From Pseudomonas sp. SID14000 (GTDB lineage: Bacteria; Pseudomonadota; Gammaproteobacteria; Pseudomonadales; Pseudomonadaceae): a stretch of 64,000 nucleotides of DNA. The stretch lies in assembly GCF_002165135.1 (NCBI RefSeq), contig NZ_NFZQ01000005.1, positions 281,650 to 345,649 on the forward strand. The letters are read 5' to 3'. The position numbers and the translations under genes were made by a program. The notes under the pieces were generated by a model. That model saw only the letters and a program-made list of their open reading frames with translations. It did no database searches and had not been told where the DNA came from. Of this stretch, positions 9,230 to 18,487 are shown piece by piece; within the stretch, counting starts at the first letter, position 1; each line of letters opens with the position of its first letter.

Positions 9230-9269
9230 GGGCCGCGACGGCCCCCGAACGGGTCGGCCGGGCCGACCC
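9230..9269 (-). other. Twin GC-rich hairpins between metI and metQ
   Basis: Two adjacent perfect inverted repeats: GGGCCG-CGA-CGGCCC (9230-9244) and GGGTCGG-CCGGG-CCGACCC (9251-9269). Neither is followed by a T run, so they look like intercistronic processing or stability structures. They could allow the binding protein to be made in excess over the permease. Confidence 0.6.
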
Positions 9270-9277
9270 CATTGGGG

Positions 9278-9952
9278 TTACTTACGGGAAAAATGCACGA
9301 CCAGTTTGTCGCCCACGCTCTGCAGGACTTGAACCAGTACCAGCAACAGCACAACAGTGACGACCATCACGTCGGTCTGGAAACGCTGGTAGCCGAAGCG
9401 GATGGCCAGGTCGCCCAGGCCACCGGCACCGACCACACCGGCCATGGCGGTGTAAGACACCAAGGTGATGGCGGTCACGGTAATGGCCGCGAAGATGCCC
9501 GGACGGGCCTCCGGCAGCAGTGCGCTGGTGATGATCTGGCGAGTGGTGGCGCCCATCGACTGGGTGGCTTCGATGATGCCACGGTCCACTTCACGCAGGG
9601 CGGTTTCCACCAGGCGCGCGAAGAACGGCGTGGCGCCCACCACCAGCGGCGGAATGGCACCGGCGACGCCCAGCGAAGTGCCGGTGATCAGGACGGTGAT
9701 AGGGATCATCACGATCAGCAGGATGATAAACGGCAGTGAGCGCAGGATGTTGACCACCAGCGACAGCAGCGCATACACACCCTTCTGCTCGAACATCTGC
9801 TTCGGCCCGCAGAGGAACAGCAGCACGCCCAGCGGCAGGCCGAGCAGCACGGTGAAGAACAGTGAGCCGAACAGCATGATCATGGTATCGACGCTGGCCA
9901 GCCAGATTTCGGCCCAGTCGACGTTGGCGAAGAAATTCAGGGCGTCCATCAA
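9278..9952 (-). CDS. metI: Methionine ABC transporter permease
   Basis: 224-residue inner-membrane permease with about five membrane segments. The EAA-type loop that contacts the ATPase is visible as [20 protein letters not shown]. Length and sequence are typical of MetI. It overlaps the metN stop by four bases on the minus strand, so the ATPase and permease are translationally coupled. Confidence 0.94.
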   Translation of the reverse strand: MMDALNFFANVDWAEIWLASVDTMIMLFGSLFFTVLLGLPLGVLLFLCGPKQMFEQKGVYALLSLVVNILRSLPFIILLIVMIPITVLITGTSLGVAGAIPPLVVGATPFFARLVETALREVDRGIIEATQSMGATTRQIITSALLPEARPGIFAAITVTAITLVSYTAMAGVVGAGGLGDLAIRFGYQRFQTDVMVVTVVLLLVLVQVLQSVGDKLVVHFSRK

Positions 9953-10956
9953 CGCAGTACCTCCATATGTACGTCAGCTGCCTTGAAGCGGGCGAACGCC
10001 GCTTCCATGTCACCGCCGATCAGGGCGAGGGTGAGCTGGCCATAGGGGACATCCTTGATGCGGTCGATACGCCCGGCGAGGATGCTGTAGTCCACACCGG
10101 TTTCGCGGGCCACGGTGCCCAGCAGGGGCGCGTAAGTGGCGTCGCCCTGGAAGGTCAGGCGCACGATGCGGCCCGGCACGTGGGCAAAGTCGTCACGCTG
10201 CTCGCCTTCGTCGATCTGCTCGTCTTCCTGGACGAAACGCTTGGTGGTGGGGTGCTGCGGGTGCAGGAACACCTCGGCCACCGAGCCTTGCTCGACGATC
10301 TGGCCCGCGTCCATCACTGCCACGCGGTCGCAGACCCGGCGGATTACATCCATTTCGTGGGTAATCAGCACGATGGTCAGTTTCAGCTCACGGTTGATTT
10401 CCGCCAGCAATTGCAGGACCGAGGCCGTGGTTTGTGGGTCGAGGGCGCTGGTGGCCTCGTCGCACAGCAGGATCTTCGGGTTGGTGGACAGGGCGCGGGC
10501 GATGCCGACGCGCTGCTTCTGGCCGCCAGACAGCTGTGCCGGGTACTTTCTGGCGTGGTCGGAAAGGCCGACACGGGCCAGCAGCTCGGTCACGCGCTTG
10601 TCGATTTCGTTGCGCGACAGCTCGCCGGCCAGGGTCAGTGGCAGGGCGACGTTGTCGGCGACGGTCTTGGAGGCCAGCAGGTTGAAGTGCTGGAAAATCA
10701 TCCCGACCTGCTGGCGGAAGCCGCGCAGCTGGCTGGCGTTGAACGCGGTAACGTCTTCGCCATCGACGATGATCTTGCCGCCGGAGGGCTCTTCCAGGCG
10801 GTTGATCAGGCGCAGCATGGTGCTTTTGCCGGCGCCGGAATGGCCGATCAGGCCGAACACCTGGCCATCTTCGATAGTCAGGCTGGTCGGATTCAGTGCG
10901 GGGATTTCCCTACCGGCGACGCGGTAGGTCTTATGTACCTGTTGGAACTCGATCAC
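9949..10956 (-). CDS. metN: Methionine ABC transporter ATP-binding protein
   Basis: 335-residue ATPase that powers methionine import with MetI and MetQ. Walker A is GHSGAGKS, the signature is LSGGQKQR and Walker B is [12 protein letters not shown]. The last roughly 80 residues form the C-terminal NIL-type regulatory domain through which methionine inhibits transport in known MetN proteins. First gene of the minus-strand operon; no SAM riboswitch was recognised upstream. Confidence 0.95.
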   Translation of the reverse strand: MIEFQQVHKTYRVAGREIPALNPTSLTIEDGQVFGLIGHSGAGKSTMLRLINRLEEPSGGKIIVDGEDVTAFNASQLRGFRQQVGMIFQHFNLLASKTVADNVALPLTLAGELSRNEIDKRVTELLARVGLSDHARKYPAQLSGGQKQRVGIARALSTNPKILLCDEATSALDPQTTASVLQLLAEINRELKLTIVLITHEMDVIRRVCDRVAVMDAGQIVEQGSVAEVFLHPQHPTTKRFVQEDEQIDEGEQRDDFAHVPGRIVRLTFQGDATYAPLLGTVARETGVDYSILAGRIDRIKDVPYGQLTLALIGGDMEAAFARFKAADVHMEVLR

Positions 10957-11181
10957 GTAGCGAACCTTGTGGGGCGCATGGAATTTGGGTCAGCTGTTAG
11001 CTGGGGTCGCGCATTTTAGCCTTTTCCCATAGCTGTTCTTAGCATTTATTTCGTAATGCACCAATCCTTCGGGCATATCGCGACAACCGGTAATTCTGAT
11101 TGAACGCTCGGCAAAGCGCTCCGGTCACTACCTGAACAAGCCCGAACGGGCACGCCTGCAGACTGATGAGGAGAGCCGACC

Positions 11182-13317
11182 ATGCCCAGCAAAAACACGG
11201 ATGCGCCAAAGCACAGCGAGGCCGCCGGCACCCAGACCCCGGACCGGGCCAATACCAACGCCAAGTTGCAGAGCCTGGAGGCTGACCGCAGCGATGCCAC
11301 AGGCCGTGCGCTGCGTACCAATCAGGGGGTGCGCATCGCTGATAACCAGAACACGCTGAAGGCCGGTGACCGCGGACCCTCTCTGCTCGAAGATTTCATC
11401 ATGCGCGAGAAGATCACGCACTTTGACCACGAGCGTATCCCGGAGCGCATTGTGCATGCGCGAGGGACGGGAGCGCATGGTTATTTCCAGAGCTATGGCA
11501 ACCACGCCGAGTTGACCAAGGCAGGCTTCCTGCAGGACCCGGAGAAAGTCACGCCAGTTTTCGTGCGATTTTCCACGGTACAAGGCCCACGCGGCTCAGC
11601 CGACACTGTGCGTGACGTGAGGGGTTTTGCGGTCAAGTTCTACACCGACGAAGGCAACTTCGACCTGGTGGGCAACAATATGCCGGTGTTCTTCATCCAG
11701 GATGCGATCAAATTCCCGGATTTCGTCCACGCCGTAAAGCCGGAGCCGCACAACGAAATCCCGACTGGCGCCTCGGCCCATGACACCTTTTGGGATTTCG
11801 TCTCGCTGGTGCCGGAGTCGGCCCATATGGTCATGTGGGCGATGTCGGACCGTGCGATCCCGCGCAGCTTGCGAATGATGGAAGGTTTCGGAGTGCATAC
11901 CTTCCGCCTGATAAACGCCCAAGGCGTGGCCAGCTTCGTCAAGTTCCACTGGAAACCGCGCCAGGGCGTGCATTCCCTGCTATGGGACGAAGCACAGAAG
12001 CTGGCAGGCAAGGACACCGACTTCCAGCGTCGCGACTTGTGGGAGGCTATCGAGACGGGCGATTACCCGGAATGGGAACTGGGCGTGCAGGTCGTGCCGG
12101 AAGCCGACGAGCACAAGTTCGACTTCGACCTGCTGGACCCGACCAAGATAATCCCGGAAGAGCTGGTGCCGGTTACCCCCTTGGGCAAGATGGTCCTGAA
12201 CCGAAACCCGGACAACTTCTTTGCCGAAGTGGAACAGGTGGCGTTCTGCCCGGCCCATATCGTGCCTGGCATCGACTTTACCAACGACCCGTTGCTGCAG
12301 GGGCGCCTGTTCTCCTATACCGATACCCAACTTAGCCGCCTGGGCGGGCCCAACTTCCACCAGATACCGGTAAACCGCCCCGTCGCTCCCAACCACAACA
12401 ACCAGCGCGACGCCCTGCATCAGCATGTGGTGCACAGGGGCCGCGCATCCTACGAACCCAATTCCATCGACGGCGGCTGGCCGAAGGAAACGCCACCTGC
12501 CGCGCAGGATGGCGGTTTCGAGAGTTACCAGGAGCGTATCGATGCGCACAAGATCCGCCAGCGCAGCGAGTCGTTCAGCGATCACTTCTCGCAGGCACGG
12601 TTGTTCTTCCAGAGCATGAGCCCGACCGAGCAGCAGCACATCATCAAGGCCTACAGCTTTGAACTGGGCAAAGTGGAACGGAAGACGATTCCTGCTCGGG
12701 AAGTGAATGAAATTCTCGCCAATATCGACCTGAAGCTGGCGGCTGCAGTGGCTGCCAACCTGGGCTTGCCTGCGCCGAGCGCGGGCACGGTGCAAGTGAA
12801 GGGTAGCCAGCTTGCGCGGTCGCCTGCCCTGAGCCAGATGAACCACCCGGGTTCGGTTGGCATCAAGGGGCGCAAGATTGCCGTGTTGGTGGCAGATGGC
12901 GTAGACGCTGCCAGCGTGGACAAGCTAGTCAAGGCCCTGGAAGCGCACAGTGCCCGGCCGATGCTGCTCGGGCCGACCTCGGCACCGGTGAAGGCCGCAG
13001 ACGGCAAGCAGATGCCGGTGGATGCTTCGATGGAGGGGATGCCATCGATCATGTTCGATGGGATTGTCGTGCCTGCAGGCAAGGCTTCGACCGATGCACT
13101 GGCGGCCAGCGGTTTGGCCAAGCACTTCCTGCTGGAAGGCTACAAGCACCTGAAGGCGATGGTGTTGACCAAGGAGCTGGTGGGCAGCCTGGGGCTCAAG
13201 GAGGACAAGGGGTTGCTGCAGGGGGATAACCAGAAGACCGTGGATGCCTTTGTCAAAGCAGTAGAGGGGCATCGGGTGTGGGAGCGGGAGGCGGCTGCGG
13301 AGGCTGTGCCGGCCTAA
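11182..13317 (+). CDS. katE: Large-subunit monofunctional catalase (HPII type)
   Basis: 711-residue clade II catalase, slightly shorter than E. coli HPII. It decomposes hydrogen peroxide in the cytoplasm. The N-terminal extension is followed by the catalase core with the distal His in [11 protein letters not shown] (H92), the Asn in GNNMPVFF (N165) and the proximal haem Tyr in [14 protein letters not shown] (about 379). The C-terminal roughly 150 residues form the flavodoxin/class I amidotransferase-like domain of large catalases. The start ATG has GAGGAGAGCCGACC upstream. It stands alone; stationary-phase control is usual for katE, but I found no convincing promoter. Confidence 0.95.
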   Translation: MPSKNTDAPKHSEAAGTQTPDRANTNAKLQSLEADRSDATGRALRTNQGVRIADNQNTLKAGDRGPSLLEDFIMREKITHFDHERIPERIVHARGTGAHGYFQSYGNHAELTKAGFLQDPEKVTPVFVRFSTVQGPRGSADTVRDVRGFAVKFYTDEGNFDLVGNNMPVFFIQDAIKFPDFVHAVKPEPHNEIPTGASAHDTFWDFVSLVPESAHMVMWAMSDRAIPRSLRMMEGFGVHTFRLINAQGVASFVKFHWKPRQGVHSLLWDEAQKLAGKDTDFQRRDLWEAIETGDYPEWELGVQVVPEADEHKFDFDLLDPTKIIPEELVPVTPLGKMVLNRNPDNFFAEVEQVAFCPAHIVPGIDFTNDPLLQGRLFSYTDTQLSRLGGPNFHQIPVNRPVAPNHNNQRDALHQHVVHRGRASYEPNSIDGGWPKETPPAAQDGGFESYQERIDAHKIRQRSESFSDHFSQARLFFQSMSPTEQQHIIKAYSFELGKVERKTIPAREVNEILANIDLKLAAAVAANLGLPAPSAGTVQVKGSQLARSPALSQMNHPGSVGIKGRKIAVLVADGVDAASVDKLVKALEAHSARPMLLGPTSAPVKAADGKQMPVDASMEGMPSIMFDGIVVPAGKASTDALAASGLAKHFLLEGYKHLKAMVLTKELVGSLGLKEDKGLLQGDNQKTVDAFVKAVEGHRVWEREAAAEAVPA

Positions 13318-13337
13318 GGGGGCTGCTTTGCAGCCCA

Positions 13338-13401
13338 TCGCGACACAAGGCCGCTCCTACAGGAGATCGCATTCCCTTGTAGGAGCGGCCTTGTGTCGCG
13401 A
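13338..13401. repeat. REP pair after katE
   Basis: Inverted pair of the second REP subtype (CGACACAAGGCCGCTCCTAC and its complement). It lies between convergent katE and the lipoprotein gene. A short hairpin GGCTGC-TTT-GCAGCC (13321-13335) just after the katE stop and GGGGCGC-GTA-GCGCCCC before the next gene's end flank it. Confidence 0.85.
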
Positions 13402-13427
13402 AAGGGGCGCGTAGCGCCCCCAGATTC

Positions 13428-14135
13428 TTAACGCTGATGCGGAACCAGAACCACCTGCGCCGGCAATGACCGCTGAATCTCGTGCTTCTGCTTCAGCTCG
13501 AACCCGCTGTCGATCTTGCGCACGCGTTTCTCCAGCAAGGTCTTCAGCCAAGGCGCATCCTCTGTGCGCGGCACCTGAAACACCACGTCACATTGATAGC
13601 TCACAACATCGGCGGCAATGTCATCCAGCTGGCGACGCATGGCGCGGCTGTCGGTGGTCTTCAAGGCCACGACGGTGCTCGGTGCGGCCGGGTCGATGAT
13701 GCGCGCCTTCGGCTTGGCCTCGGCTGCTTTCAACGCCGCTTCAGCCTTCTCCAGATCGGCCTTGCGGGCCTGGGTCACGGCGTCGCCACCTGTCACCGCC
13801 GGGGCCTGCGGCATCAGCGCGCGGGCACGGGCCAGAGCGGTTGCGGCAGCGTTCACATCACCCTTCTGCAGGAAGATCTGGCTGCGTTGCAGGTAGGCTT
13901 CGGCGAGCTGGCGCTGATATTGCTCCAGACGCGCGTCATCGGGCGCCTGGGCCTGCAGGGCGGCCAGCTGGTCTTCGGCGGTGGCCAGCTCGTTGCTGGC
14001 GATGTTCTGTTGCAACTGCTGCCAGGCATCGGCTTGGGCAGGTGCGGTGGCCTGTTCGACCGGTGCGCTGGAGCACGCAGCCAGGAACAGGGAAAACGCG
14101 GCAACAAGCAGATAACGGGAGGCGAACGGCTTCAT
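13428..14135 (-). CDS. Putative lipoprotein with coiled/TPR-like helical repeats
   Basis: 235 residues. The N-terminal signal ends in a lipobox, LFLAACSS (Cys near residue 21), so it should be a lipoprotein. The body is Ala/Gln/Leu-rich and helical, with repeat-like segments (ATAEDQLAALQAQAPDDARLEQ and AATALARARAL regions), then a C-terminal region with RMRQLDD-like charged helices. I recognise it as a conserved Pseudomonas protein next to znuB but know no function. The orientation is the same as zur-znuCB, 127 bases downstream of znuB. Confidence 0.8.
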   Translation of the reverse strand: MKPFASRYLLVAAFSLFLAACSSAPVEQATAPAQADAWQQLQQNIASNELATAEDQLAALQAQAPDDARLEQYQRQLAEAYLQRSQIFLQKGDVNAAATALARARALMPQAPAVTGGDAVTQARKADLEKAEAALKAAEAKPKARIIDPAAPSTVVALKTTDSRAMRRQLDDIAADVVSYQCDVVFQVPRTEDAPWLKTLLEKRVRKIDSGFELKQKHEIQRSLPAQVVLVPHQR

Positions 14136-14234
14136 TCCTGCGACTCTCTATTTGCGCAAAAAGCGAGCAAGTCTACACCCAGGTGCGCACGCTCGAAAAC
14201 AAGTCTTACAGACCCTTTACGTGCGAAAAGGTTG

Positions 14235-14258
14235 CAGGGCGCGCCTGTACGCGCCCTG
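14235..14258 (-). terminator. Probable terminator of zur-znuC-znuB
   Basis: Perfect 9-bp stem CAGGGCGCG / CGCGCCCTG with a six-base loop immediately after the znuB stop. On the minus strand it is followed by a short T-rich stretch (CAACCTTTT). Confidence 0.6.
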
Positions 14259-14262
14259 TTCT

Positions 14263-15045
14263 TCAGCGTTTTGGCAAGGCCAGGCTCAGCAAGAATAGCA
14301 CCGCCGCGCAGACCACGATCGACGGGCCGGCGGGGGTGTCCTTGAACCAGGACATGGCCAGACCACCGCATACCGCCGCCACGCCCAGAAGGCTGGCCCC
14401 CAGTGCCATCTGTTCGGGAGAGCGGGCGTGACGCTGCGCCGCAGCAGCAGGGATGATCAGCAGCGAGGTGATCAACAGCACGCCGACGATCTTCATGGCC
14501 ACGGCAATCACCACCGCGATCAGCAGCATCAGCGCCAGGCGCAGGCCGGCCACCGGCAGGCCTTCTACCATGGCCAGCTCTTCGTGCACGGTGACCGCCA
14601 GCAACGGCCGCCACAGCACAGCGAGCAGCAGCAGGACCAGCGCGCTGCCGCCGAGGATCCAGGCCAGGTCGGTGGTGCTGATGGCCAGCAGGTCGCCGAA
14701 CAGGTACGCCATCAGGTCGATGCGCACGTCGTGCATGAAGCTCAGCGCCACCAGGCCCAGCGACAAGGTGCTGGGGGCGAGGATGCCGAGCAGGGTGTCG
14801 GAAGCCAGCGGTTGGCGTTGCTGCAAGGTCACCAGCAAGATCGCCAGCAGCAGGCAGCCCGCGGTTACCGCCAGCGCCGGGCTGACGTCCAGAGCAAAGC
14901 CCAAGGCTACGCCGAGCAGGGCGGCGTGAGACAGGGTGTCGCCAAAATAGGCCATGCGCCGCCACACCACGAAGGAGCCTAGTGGGCCGGCCACCAGCGC
15001 CAGGGACAAACCGGCAAGCAGGGCGTAGAGAAGAAAATCAGCCAT
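14263..15045 (-). CDS. znuB: Zinc ABC transporter permease
   Basis: 260-residue inner-membrane permease of the ZnuABC high-affinity zinc importer, with about eight membrane segments. The N-terminal [20 protein letters not shown] motif is typical of the ABC-3 family. I chose the ATG at 15045 ([10 protein letters not shown]); an in-frame ATG at 15069 adds eight residues and lies deep in znuC. It overlaps the znuC stop by 8 bases. Confidence 0.94.
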   Translation of the reverse strand: MADFLLYALLAGLSLALVAGPLGSFVVWRRMAYFGDTLSHAALLGVALGFALDVSPALAVTAGCLLLAILLVTLQQRQPLASDTLLGILAPSTLSLGLVALSFMHDVRIDLMAYLFGDLLAISTTDLAWILGGSALVLLLLAVLWRPLLAVTVHEELAMVEGLPVAGLRLALMLLIAVVIAVAMKIVGVLLITSLLIIPAAAAQRHARSPEQMALGASLLGVAAVCGGLAMSWFKDTPAGPSIVVCAAVLFLLSLALPKR

Positions 15046-15814
15046 GCTTGCAGTGCGCTCCGTGAACATGGGTGCCAGGGGCGACCACCGAGCCGTGCAG
15101 GTCGTGGCTGTGGTCGTGATGGTGGTGGTAGATGGCCAGGCTGGGTGCGGCGTTCTGGCCGAACAGCTCGACGAATGCCGGGTCGCCGCTGACCTGCTCC
15201 GGGTGGCCCGAGCAGCACACGTGGCGGTTCAGGCACACCACCTGGTCGGTGGCGCTCATCACCAGGTGCAGATCGTGGGAAACCATCAGCACGCCACAGC
15301 CGTGGCGGTCGCGCAGGCGGGTAATGAGGTTGTACAACTCGGTCTGGCCGACCACGTCGACGCCCTGCACCGGCTCGTCGAGCACCAGCAACTGAGGTTC
15401 GCGCAGCAGGGCGCGGGCCAGCAGCACGCGCTGCATCTCACCGCCGGAAATGGTCTGGATCGGGCTGTCGATAACCTGCTCGGCGCCCACTTCCTGCAAA
15501 GCCGACAAGGCTGCCGCACGGTCTACACCGGGCACCAGGCGCAAGAAGCGCAGGACTGACAGCGGCAGCGTGGCATCGACCTGGATTTTTTGCGGCATGT
15601 AGCCAATGCGCAGCTTCGGCTTGCGCCATACCTTGCCGCGGTGCGGCTTGAGCAGGCCGAGCACGGCGCGCACCAGAGTGGTCTTGCCCGCCCCGTTCGG
15701 GCCGATCAGGGTGACGATCTGGCCAGGTGCGACCGACAGGTCGATGCTGTCGAGCACCGCCTCGCCGCCGAAGGTGACGCCGACCTGCTCCAGGCGGATC
15801 AGTGCATCGCTCAT
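15038..15814 (-). CDS. znuC: Zinc ABC transporter ATP-binding protein
   Basis: 258-residue ATPase of the zinc importer. Walker A GPNGAGKT, signature ISGGEMQR and Walker [11 protein letters not shown] are intact. The C-terminus has a His-rich tail ([10 protein letters not shown]), a frequent feature of ZnuC that may sense or bind zinc. The start ATG at 15814 overlaps the zur stop (ATGA). Transcribed with zur and znuB. Confidence 0.95.
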   Translation of the reverse strand: MSDALIRLEQVGVTFGGEAVLDSIDLSVAPGQIVTLIGPNGAGKTTLVRAVLGLLKPHRGKVWRKPKLRIGYMPQKIQVDATLPLSVLRFLRLVPGVDRAAALSALQEVGAEQVIDSPIQTISGGEMQRVLLARALLREPQLLVLDEPVQGVDVVGQTELYNLITRLRDRHGCGVLMVSHDLHLVMSATDQVVCLNRHVCCSGHPEQVSGDPAFVELFGQNAAPSLAIYHHHHDHSHDLHGSVVAPGTHVHGAHCKHG

Positions 15815-16296
15815 GCCGCGCTCCGGCAATTGCTGCACAGGCCGACCACTTCCACAGTCTGGGTCTCGACTGTGAAGCCCACGCCCTTGGCGCTGCTGAT
15901 GATGGCTTCGCTGATGCTGTCCTGTTCCAGTTCGATGGCCACATGGCAGGCCCGGCAAATCAGGAACTGGCCTTGGTGCAGGTGTTCCGGATGGCTGCAG
16001 CCGATGAAGGCGTTGAGCGAGGCGATACGGTGCACCAGGCCGTTTTCCAGCAGGAAATCCAGCGCGCGGTACACCGTGGGTGGCGCAGCCCGGCGGCCGT
16101 CCTGCTCGCTGAGCACGGCGAGGATGTCGTAGGCACCCAGCGGCTTGTGGCTTTGCCACACCAGTTCCAGCACGCGACGGCGCAGCGCGGTCAGGCGCAG
16201 GCCCTGGCGGGTGCACAAGGCGTCGGCTTCAGCCAGTGCGCTGTGTACGCAATGGGAGTGATCGTGAGGACGATTGGCCAGTGGCGTGATAGACAT
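15811..16296 (-). CDS. zur: Zinc uptake regulator (Fur family)
   Basis: 161-residue Fur-family repressor that shuts off zinc uptake when zinc is replete. It has the winged-helix DNA-binding half with the recognition region [19 protein letters not shown], regulatory His/Cys ([18 protein letters not shown]) and a C-terminal structural zinc CSNC. It is first in zur-znuC-znuB and divergent from znuA, the usual autoregulated arrangement. Confidence 0.95.
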   Translation of the reverse strand: MSITPLANRPHDHSHCVHSALAEADALCTRQGLRLTALRRRVLELVWQSHKPLGAYDILAVLSEQDGRRAAPPTVYRALDFLLENGLVHRIASLNAFIGCSHPEHLHQGQFLICRACHVAIELEQDSISEAIISSAKGVGFTVETQTVEVVGLCSNCRSAA

Positions 16297-16322
16297 GGGC
16301 AGCGACGGTTCTGGACGGAGAC

Positions 16323-16335
16323 GTTATTATGTTAC
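16323..16335. promoter_or_regulatory. Candidate Zur operator between zur and znuA
   Basis: GTTATTATGTTAC lies in the 66-base divergent zur/znuA spacer. It resembles gamma-proteobacterial Zur boxes (GTTATAnnATAAC type) but is only partly palindromic, so the call rests on resemblance plus position. Confidence 0.4.
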
Positions 16336-16362
16336 CTGTTTCTGACGACTCGAGTATTCACC

Positions 16363-17271
16363 GTGTCCCGATTCCTAGTCCTTTTTGTCGCTTTCATCGC
16401 ATTTTCCGCCCAGGCTGACGTGCGCGTGCTGACCAGTATCAAACCTTTGCAGCAGATTGCCGCCGCCGTGCAGGACGGTGTTGGCAGCCCTGAGGTATTG
16501 CTGCCGCCGGGCGCTTCGCCGCATCACTATGCACTGCGCCCGTCCGACGTTCGGCGAGTGGGTGATGCCGACCTGCTGTACTGGATCGGCCCGGACATGG
16601 AAGGCTTCCTGCCGCGGGTACTGGGCAATCGCAGCAAGCCCACGGTGGCTGTGCAGGAGCTACCAGGCATGAAGCTGCGACACTTTGGCGAGGACAGCCA
16701 TTCCCATGAGGAAGAAGACCACGACGACCATGACCACGACCACCGTCCGGGCAGTTTGGACGCGCACCTGTGGCTATCGTCGGTCAACGCGCGGGTAATT
16801 GCCGCGAAAATGGCGGAAGATTTGGCGCAGGTCGACCCGGCCAATGCGGCGCGCTATCAGAGTAACCTGAAGGCCTTCGACGAACGCCTGGACGCACTGG
16901 ATGGGCGGATCAAGGCGCGGGTGGCCGGGATTGCCGGCAAGCCGTACTTCGTGTTCCACGAAGCGTTCGATTATTTCGAGGCCGAGTATGGCCTGAAGCA
17001 TACCGGGGTGTTCAGCGTGGCGTCCGAGGTGCAGCCGGGTGCACAGCATGTGGCGGCCATGCGCAAGCGCCTGCAGGAAGTGGGCAAGACCTGTGTGTTC
17101 AGCGAACCACCGCTGCGGCCGCGGCTGGCCGAGACCCTGACAGCAGGGCTGCCGGTGCGCCTGGCCGAGCTGGATGCCCTGGGCGGTACCGACCTGGTGG
17201 ATGGCAAAGGCTATGAGCGCTTGCTGGAGAAACTGGGCAGCGACCTGGTTGGGTGCCTGGAGCAGCTGTAA
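16363..17271 (+). CDS. znuA: Zinc ABC transporter periplasmic zinc-binding protein
   Basis: 302-residue cluster A-I binding protein that captures zinc for ZnuBC. It has a Sec signal (LVLFVAFIAFSAQA), metal-ligand His in PPGASPHHYALRP and later FHEAFDYFE, and the charged His/Asp-rich loop (SHSHEEEDHDDHDHDH, about residues 110-127) characteristic of ZnuA. The likely start is the GTG at 16363, giving a proper signal peptide; the frame is open far upstream through zur antisense DNA. The Shine-Dalgarno is weak. Confidence 0.92.
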   Translation: MSRFLVLFVAFIAFSAQADVRVLTSIKPLQQIAAAVQDGVGSPEVLLPPGASPHHYALRPSDVRRVGDADLLYWIGPDMEGFLPRVLGNRSKPTVAVQELPGMKLRHFGEDSHSHEEEDHDDHDHDHRPGSLDAHLWLSSVNARVIAAKMAEDLAQVDPANAARYQSNLKAFDERLDALDGRIKARVAGIAGKPYFVFHEAFDYFEAEYGLKHTGVFSVASEVQPGAQHVAAMRKRLQEVGKTCVFSEPPLRPRLAETLTAGLPVRLAELDALGGTDLVDGKGYERLLEKLGSDLVGCLEQL

Positions 17272-17295
17272 GCCGGGCCTTGCAGGAGATTGCAT

Positions 17296-17629
17296 CAGGG
17301 CGACCAGGTGCTTGCCTTGAGGGTTCCAGCGCCTGTGAGATCGAGCGCCGCCCGCGCGGCGCTTCGCGGGACAAGCCCGCTCCCACATCTGTTTTGGGCC
17401 AATTACTCCTGCGCCAGGTTTGCAGCCTTGGTGTATGGCTGGAGATTGATGAGATGCAGTGGCGTACCCTTCGATATCGAATGGAACACACAAGGCGGAC
17501 AGAGGTGGCTTCACAGGAGTGACTGGCCCGAAACAGATGTGGGAGCGGGCTTGTCCCGCGAAGCGCCGCGCGGGCGGCGCTCGATCTCACAGGCGCTGTA
17601 AACCTCAAGGCGGGCACCTGTCAGCCCTC
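17296..17629. repeat. Long imperfect inverted repeat with REP cores
   Basis: Two arms of about 116 bases (17296-17411 and 17514-17629) are near-perfect reverse complements and flank a unique spacer of about 102 bases. Each arm holds a REP core (GCGGGACAAGCCCGCTCCCA), a GCGCCGCCCGCGCGGCGC palindrome and flanking sequence. No coding gene is credible inside. This explains the whole 387-base gap between znuA and the next gene. Confidence 0.8.
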
Positions 17630-17658
17630 ACCCAATCCCCCGCCAAACACCACCAGCC

Positions 17659-17967
17659 TCATACCTTCTTCTGCGGTTCAGGCGACGACTCGATCCCATC
17701 GAGTATCGCCTCCACCAACCCCTCCGCCAATTCAATGGAATGCAGGCTAGACCAATACATGCCACGGCCTTCTTCGCGCAGGTACTCCAAGGCTTTGGAG
17801 CCCGTTTCATAGGCGCCACGCAGGTACAGGGCTACGTGAACCAAGGCATCCTCGGCAGAAATGTTCGGGTTTACGGTGAACAGTGGTTCGTGGCCAGCAT
17901 CGCAGCGGCCAAAGGGGCGGGTGGAGGTGCAGGGTAAAGGTGGATCGGGGACGATTTTCTTAGCCAT
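17659..17967 (-). CDS. DUF3077-like small protein
   Basis: 102 residues, predicted soluble, with no signal or membrane segment. The start at 17967 has AATGAGGAGC upstream on the minus strand. The sequence pattern (MAKKIVPDPP, then HEPLFTVNP, then SAEDALVHVALYLRGA and SSLHSIELAEGLVEAILDGIE) matches short DUF3077 proteins common in fluorescent Pseudomonas. Function unknown. A strongly structured leader lies directly upstream, suggesting RNA-level control. The longer open frame upstream runs through that structure and is probably not translated. Confidence 0.75.
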   Translation of the reverse strand: MAKKIVPDPPLPCTSTRPFGRCDAGHEPLFTVNPNISAEDALVHVALYLRGAYETGSKALEYLREEGRGMYWSSLHSIELAEGLVEAILDGIESSPEPQKKV

Positions 17968-17985
17968 TGGAAAATGCTCCTCATT

Positions 17986-18022
17986 GTCACCAACCATCAC
18001 TACCACGTGAATGGGTGGCGAC
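17986..18022 (-). promoter_or_regulatory. Hairpin just upstream of the DUF3077-like Shine-Dalgarno
   Basis: On the minus strand GTCGCCACC can pair with GGTTGGTGAC (nine pairs, one G-U, one bulge). The stem ends a few bases before AATGAGGAGC, so it could affect ribosome access. Confidence 0.5.
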
Positions 18023-18031
18023 TGTACGCGA

Positions 18032-18133
18032 GGTGGTAGACCCGGGCATTTTCCAATCCAGGCGGGCTCGAAAGCCTCCCACGCACAGCCGCCATAGACT
18101 GTCATGGAACAAATGCATCCGGGCTACCACACC
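18032..18133 (-). ncRNA. Structured leader RNA candidate upstream of DUF3077-like gene
   Basis: Read on the minus strand, GGTGTGGTAGCCCGGATGC (18133 side) pairs with GCCCGGGTCTACCACC (18032 side) to close a stem of about 20 bp with small bulges. Inside are CCAT...ATGG and a second arm GGCGG...CCGCC capped by GGCT-TTCG-AGCC, a perfect stem with a UUCG loop. This gives a three-way-junction shape. It ends 64 bases before the start codon. I do not recognise it as a named RNA family; it may be a cis-regulatory leader or a separate small RNA. Confidence 0.6.
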
Positions 18134-18289
18134 CGATCGCCAAGTTATTCGGCGATGGATGAAGCCTAGAGGCACTGGTTCCCTCTGAGAAGGTGATGGC
18201 AGGGGGCGCGGCTCGTAGGATATTTCCCAATCCTGAAACCGGACAACCATTCGAGACAAAATCAGAAAAGCCTGAAGCAGCGCACGTCC

Positions 18290-18318
18290 GTTGTAGGAGC
18301 GGCCTTGTGTCGCGAAAG
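18290..18318. repeat. Single REP element
   Basis: One copy of the GTAGGAGCGGCCTTGTGTCG subtype. Confidence 0.75.
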
Positions 18319-18379
18319 GGCTACGCAGCCGCCCCGGGATTTCAGCGCCGCAGCATAAATTGCCGGGGGCTGTAAGGCT

Positions 18380-18473
18380 GTGCCGGCCTCTTCGCGGGCA
18401 CGCCCGCTCCCACAGGTACAACGACAACCTTGAGGTTTGTGTTATCCCTGTGGGAGCGGGCATGCCCGCGAAG
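18380..18473. repeat. REP pair downstream of thrB
   Basis: Inverted copies CTTCGCGGGCACGCCCGCTC and its complement, about 30 bases apart, ending 14 bases before the thrB stop. Probably the 3' boundary of the thrB transcript. Confidence 0.8.
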
Positions 18474-18487
18474 AAGCAGAAGTTGGA

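Larger units (their letters stand above)
17968..18487. other. 520-base intergenic region upstream of the DUF3077-like gene
   Basis: Contains, from left to right: a Shine-Dalgarno-proximal hairpin (17986-18022), the structured leader (18032-18133), a stretch of about 150 bases with no recognised feature, a lone REP (18290-18318) and a REP pair (18380-18473). The REPs lie just beyond the 3' end of thrB. Confidence 0.7.

Noticed and set aside
10957..11181. SAM riboswitch or other methionine leader before metN
   Set aside because: No SAM-I/SAM-II pattern and no long paired leader; only a short AGCT-centred repeat is seen.
17296..17629. Insertion sequence
   Set aside because: The inverted arms enclose only about 102 bases with no transposase frame and no evident target duplication.
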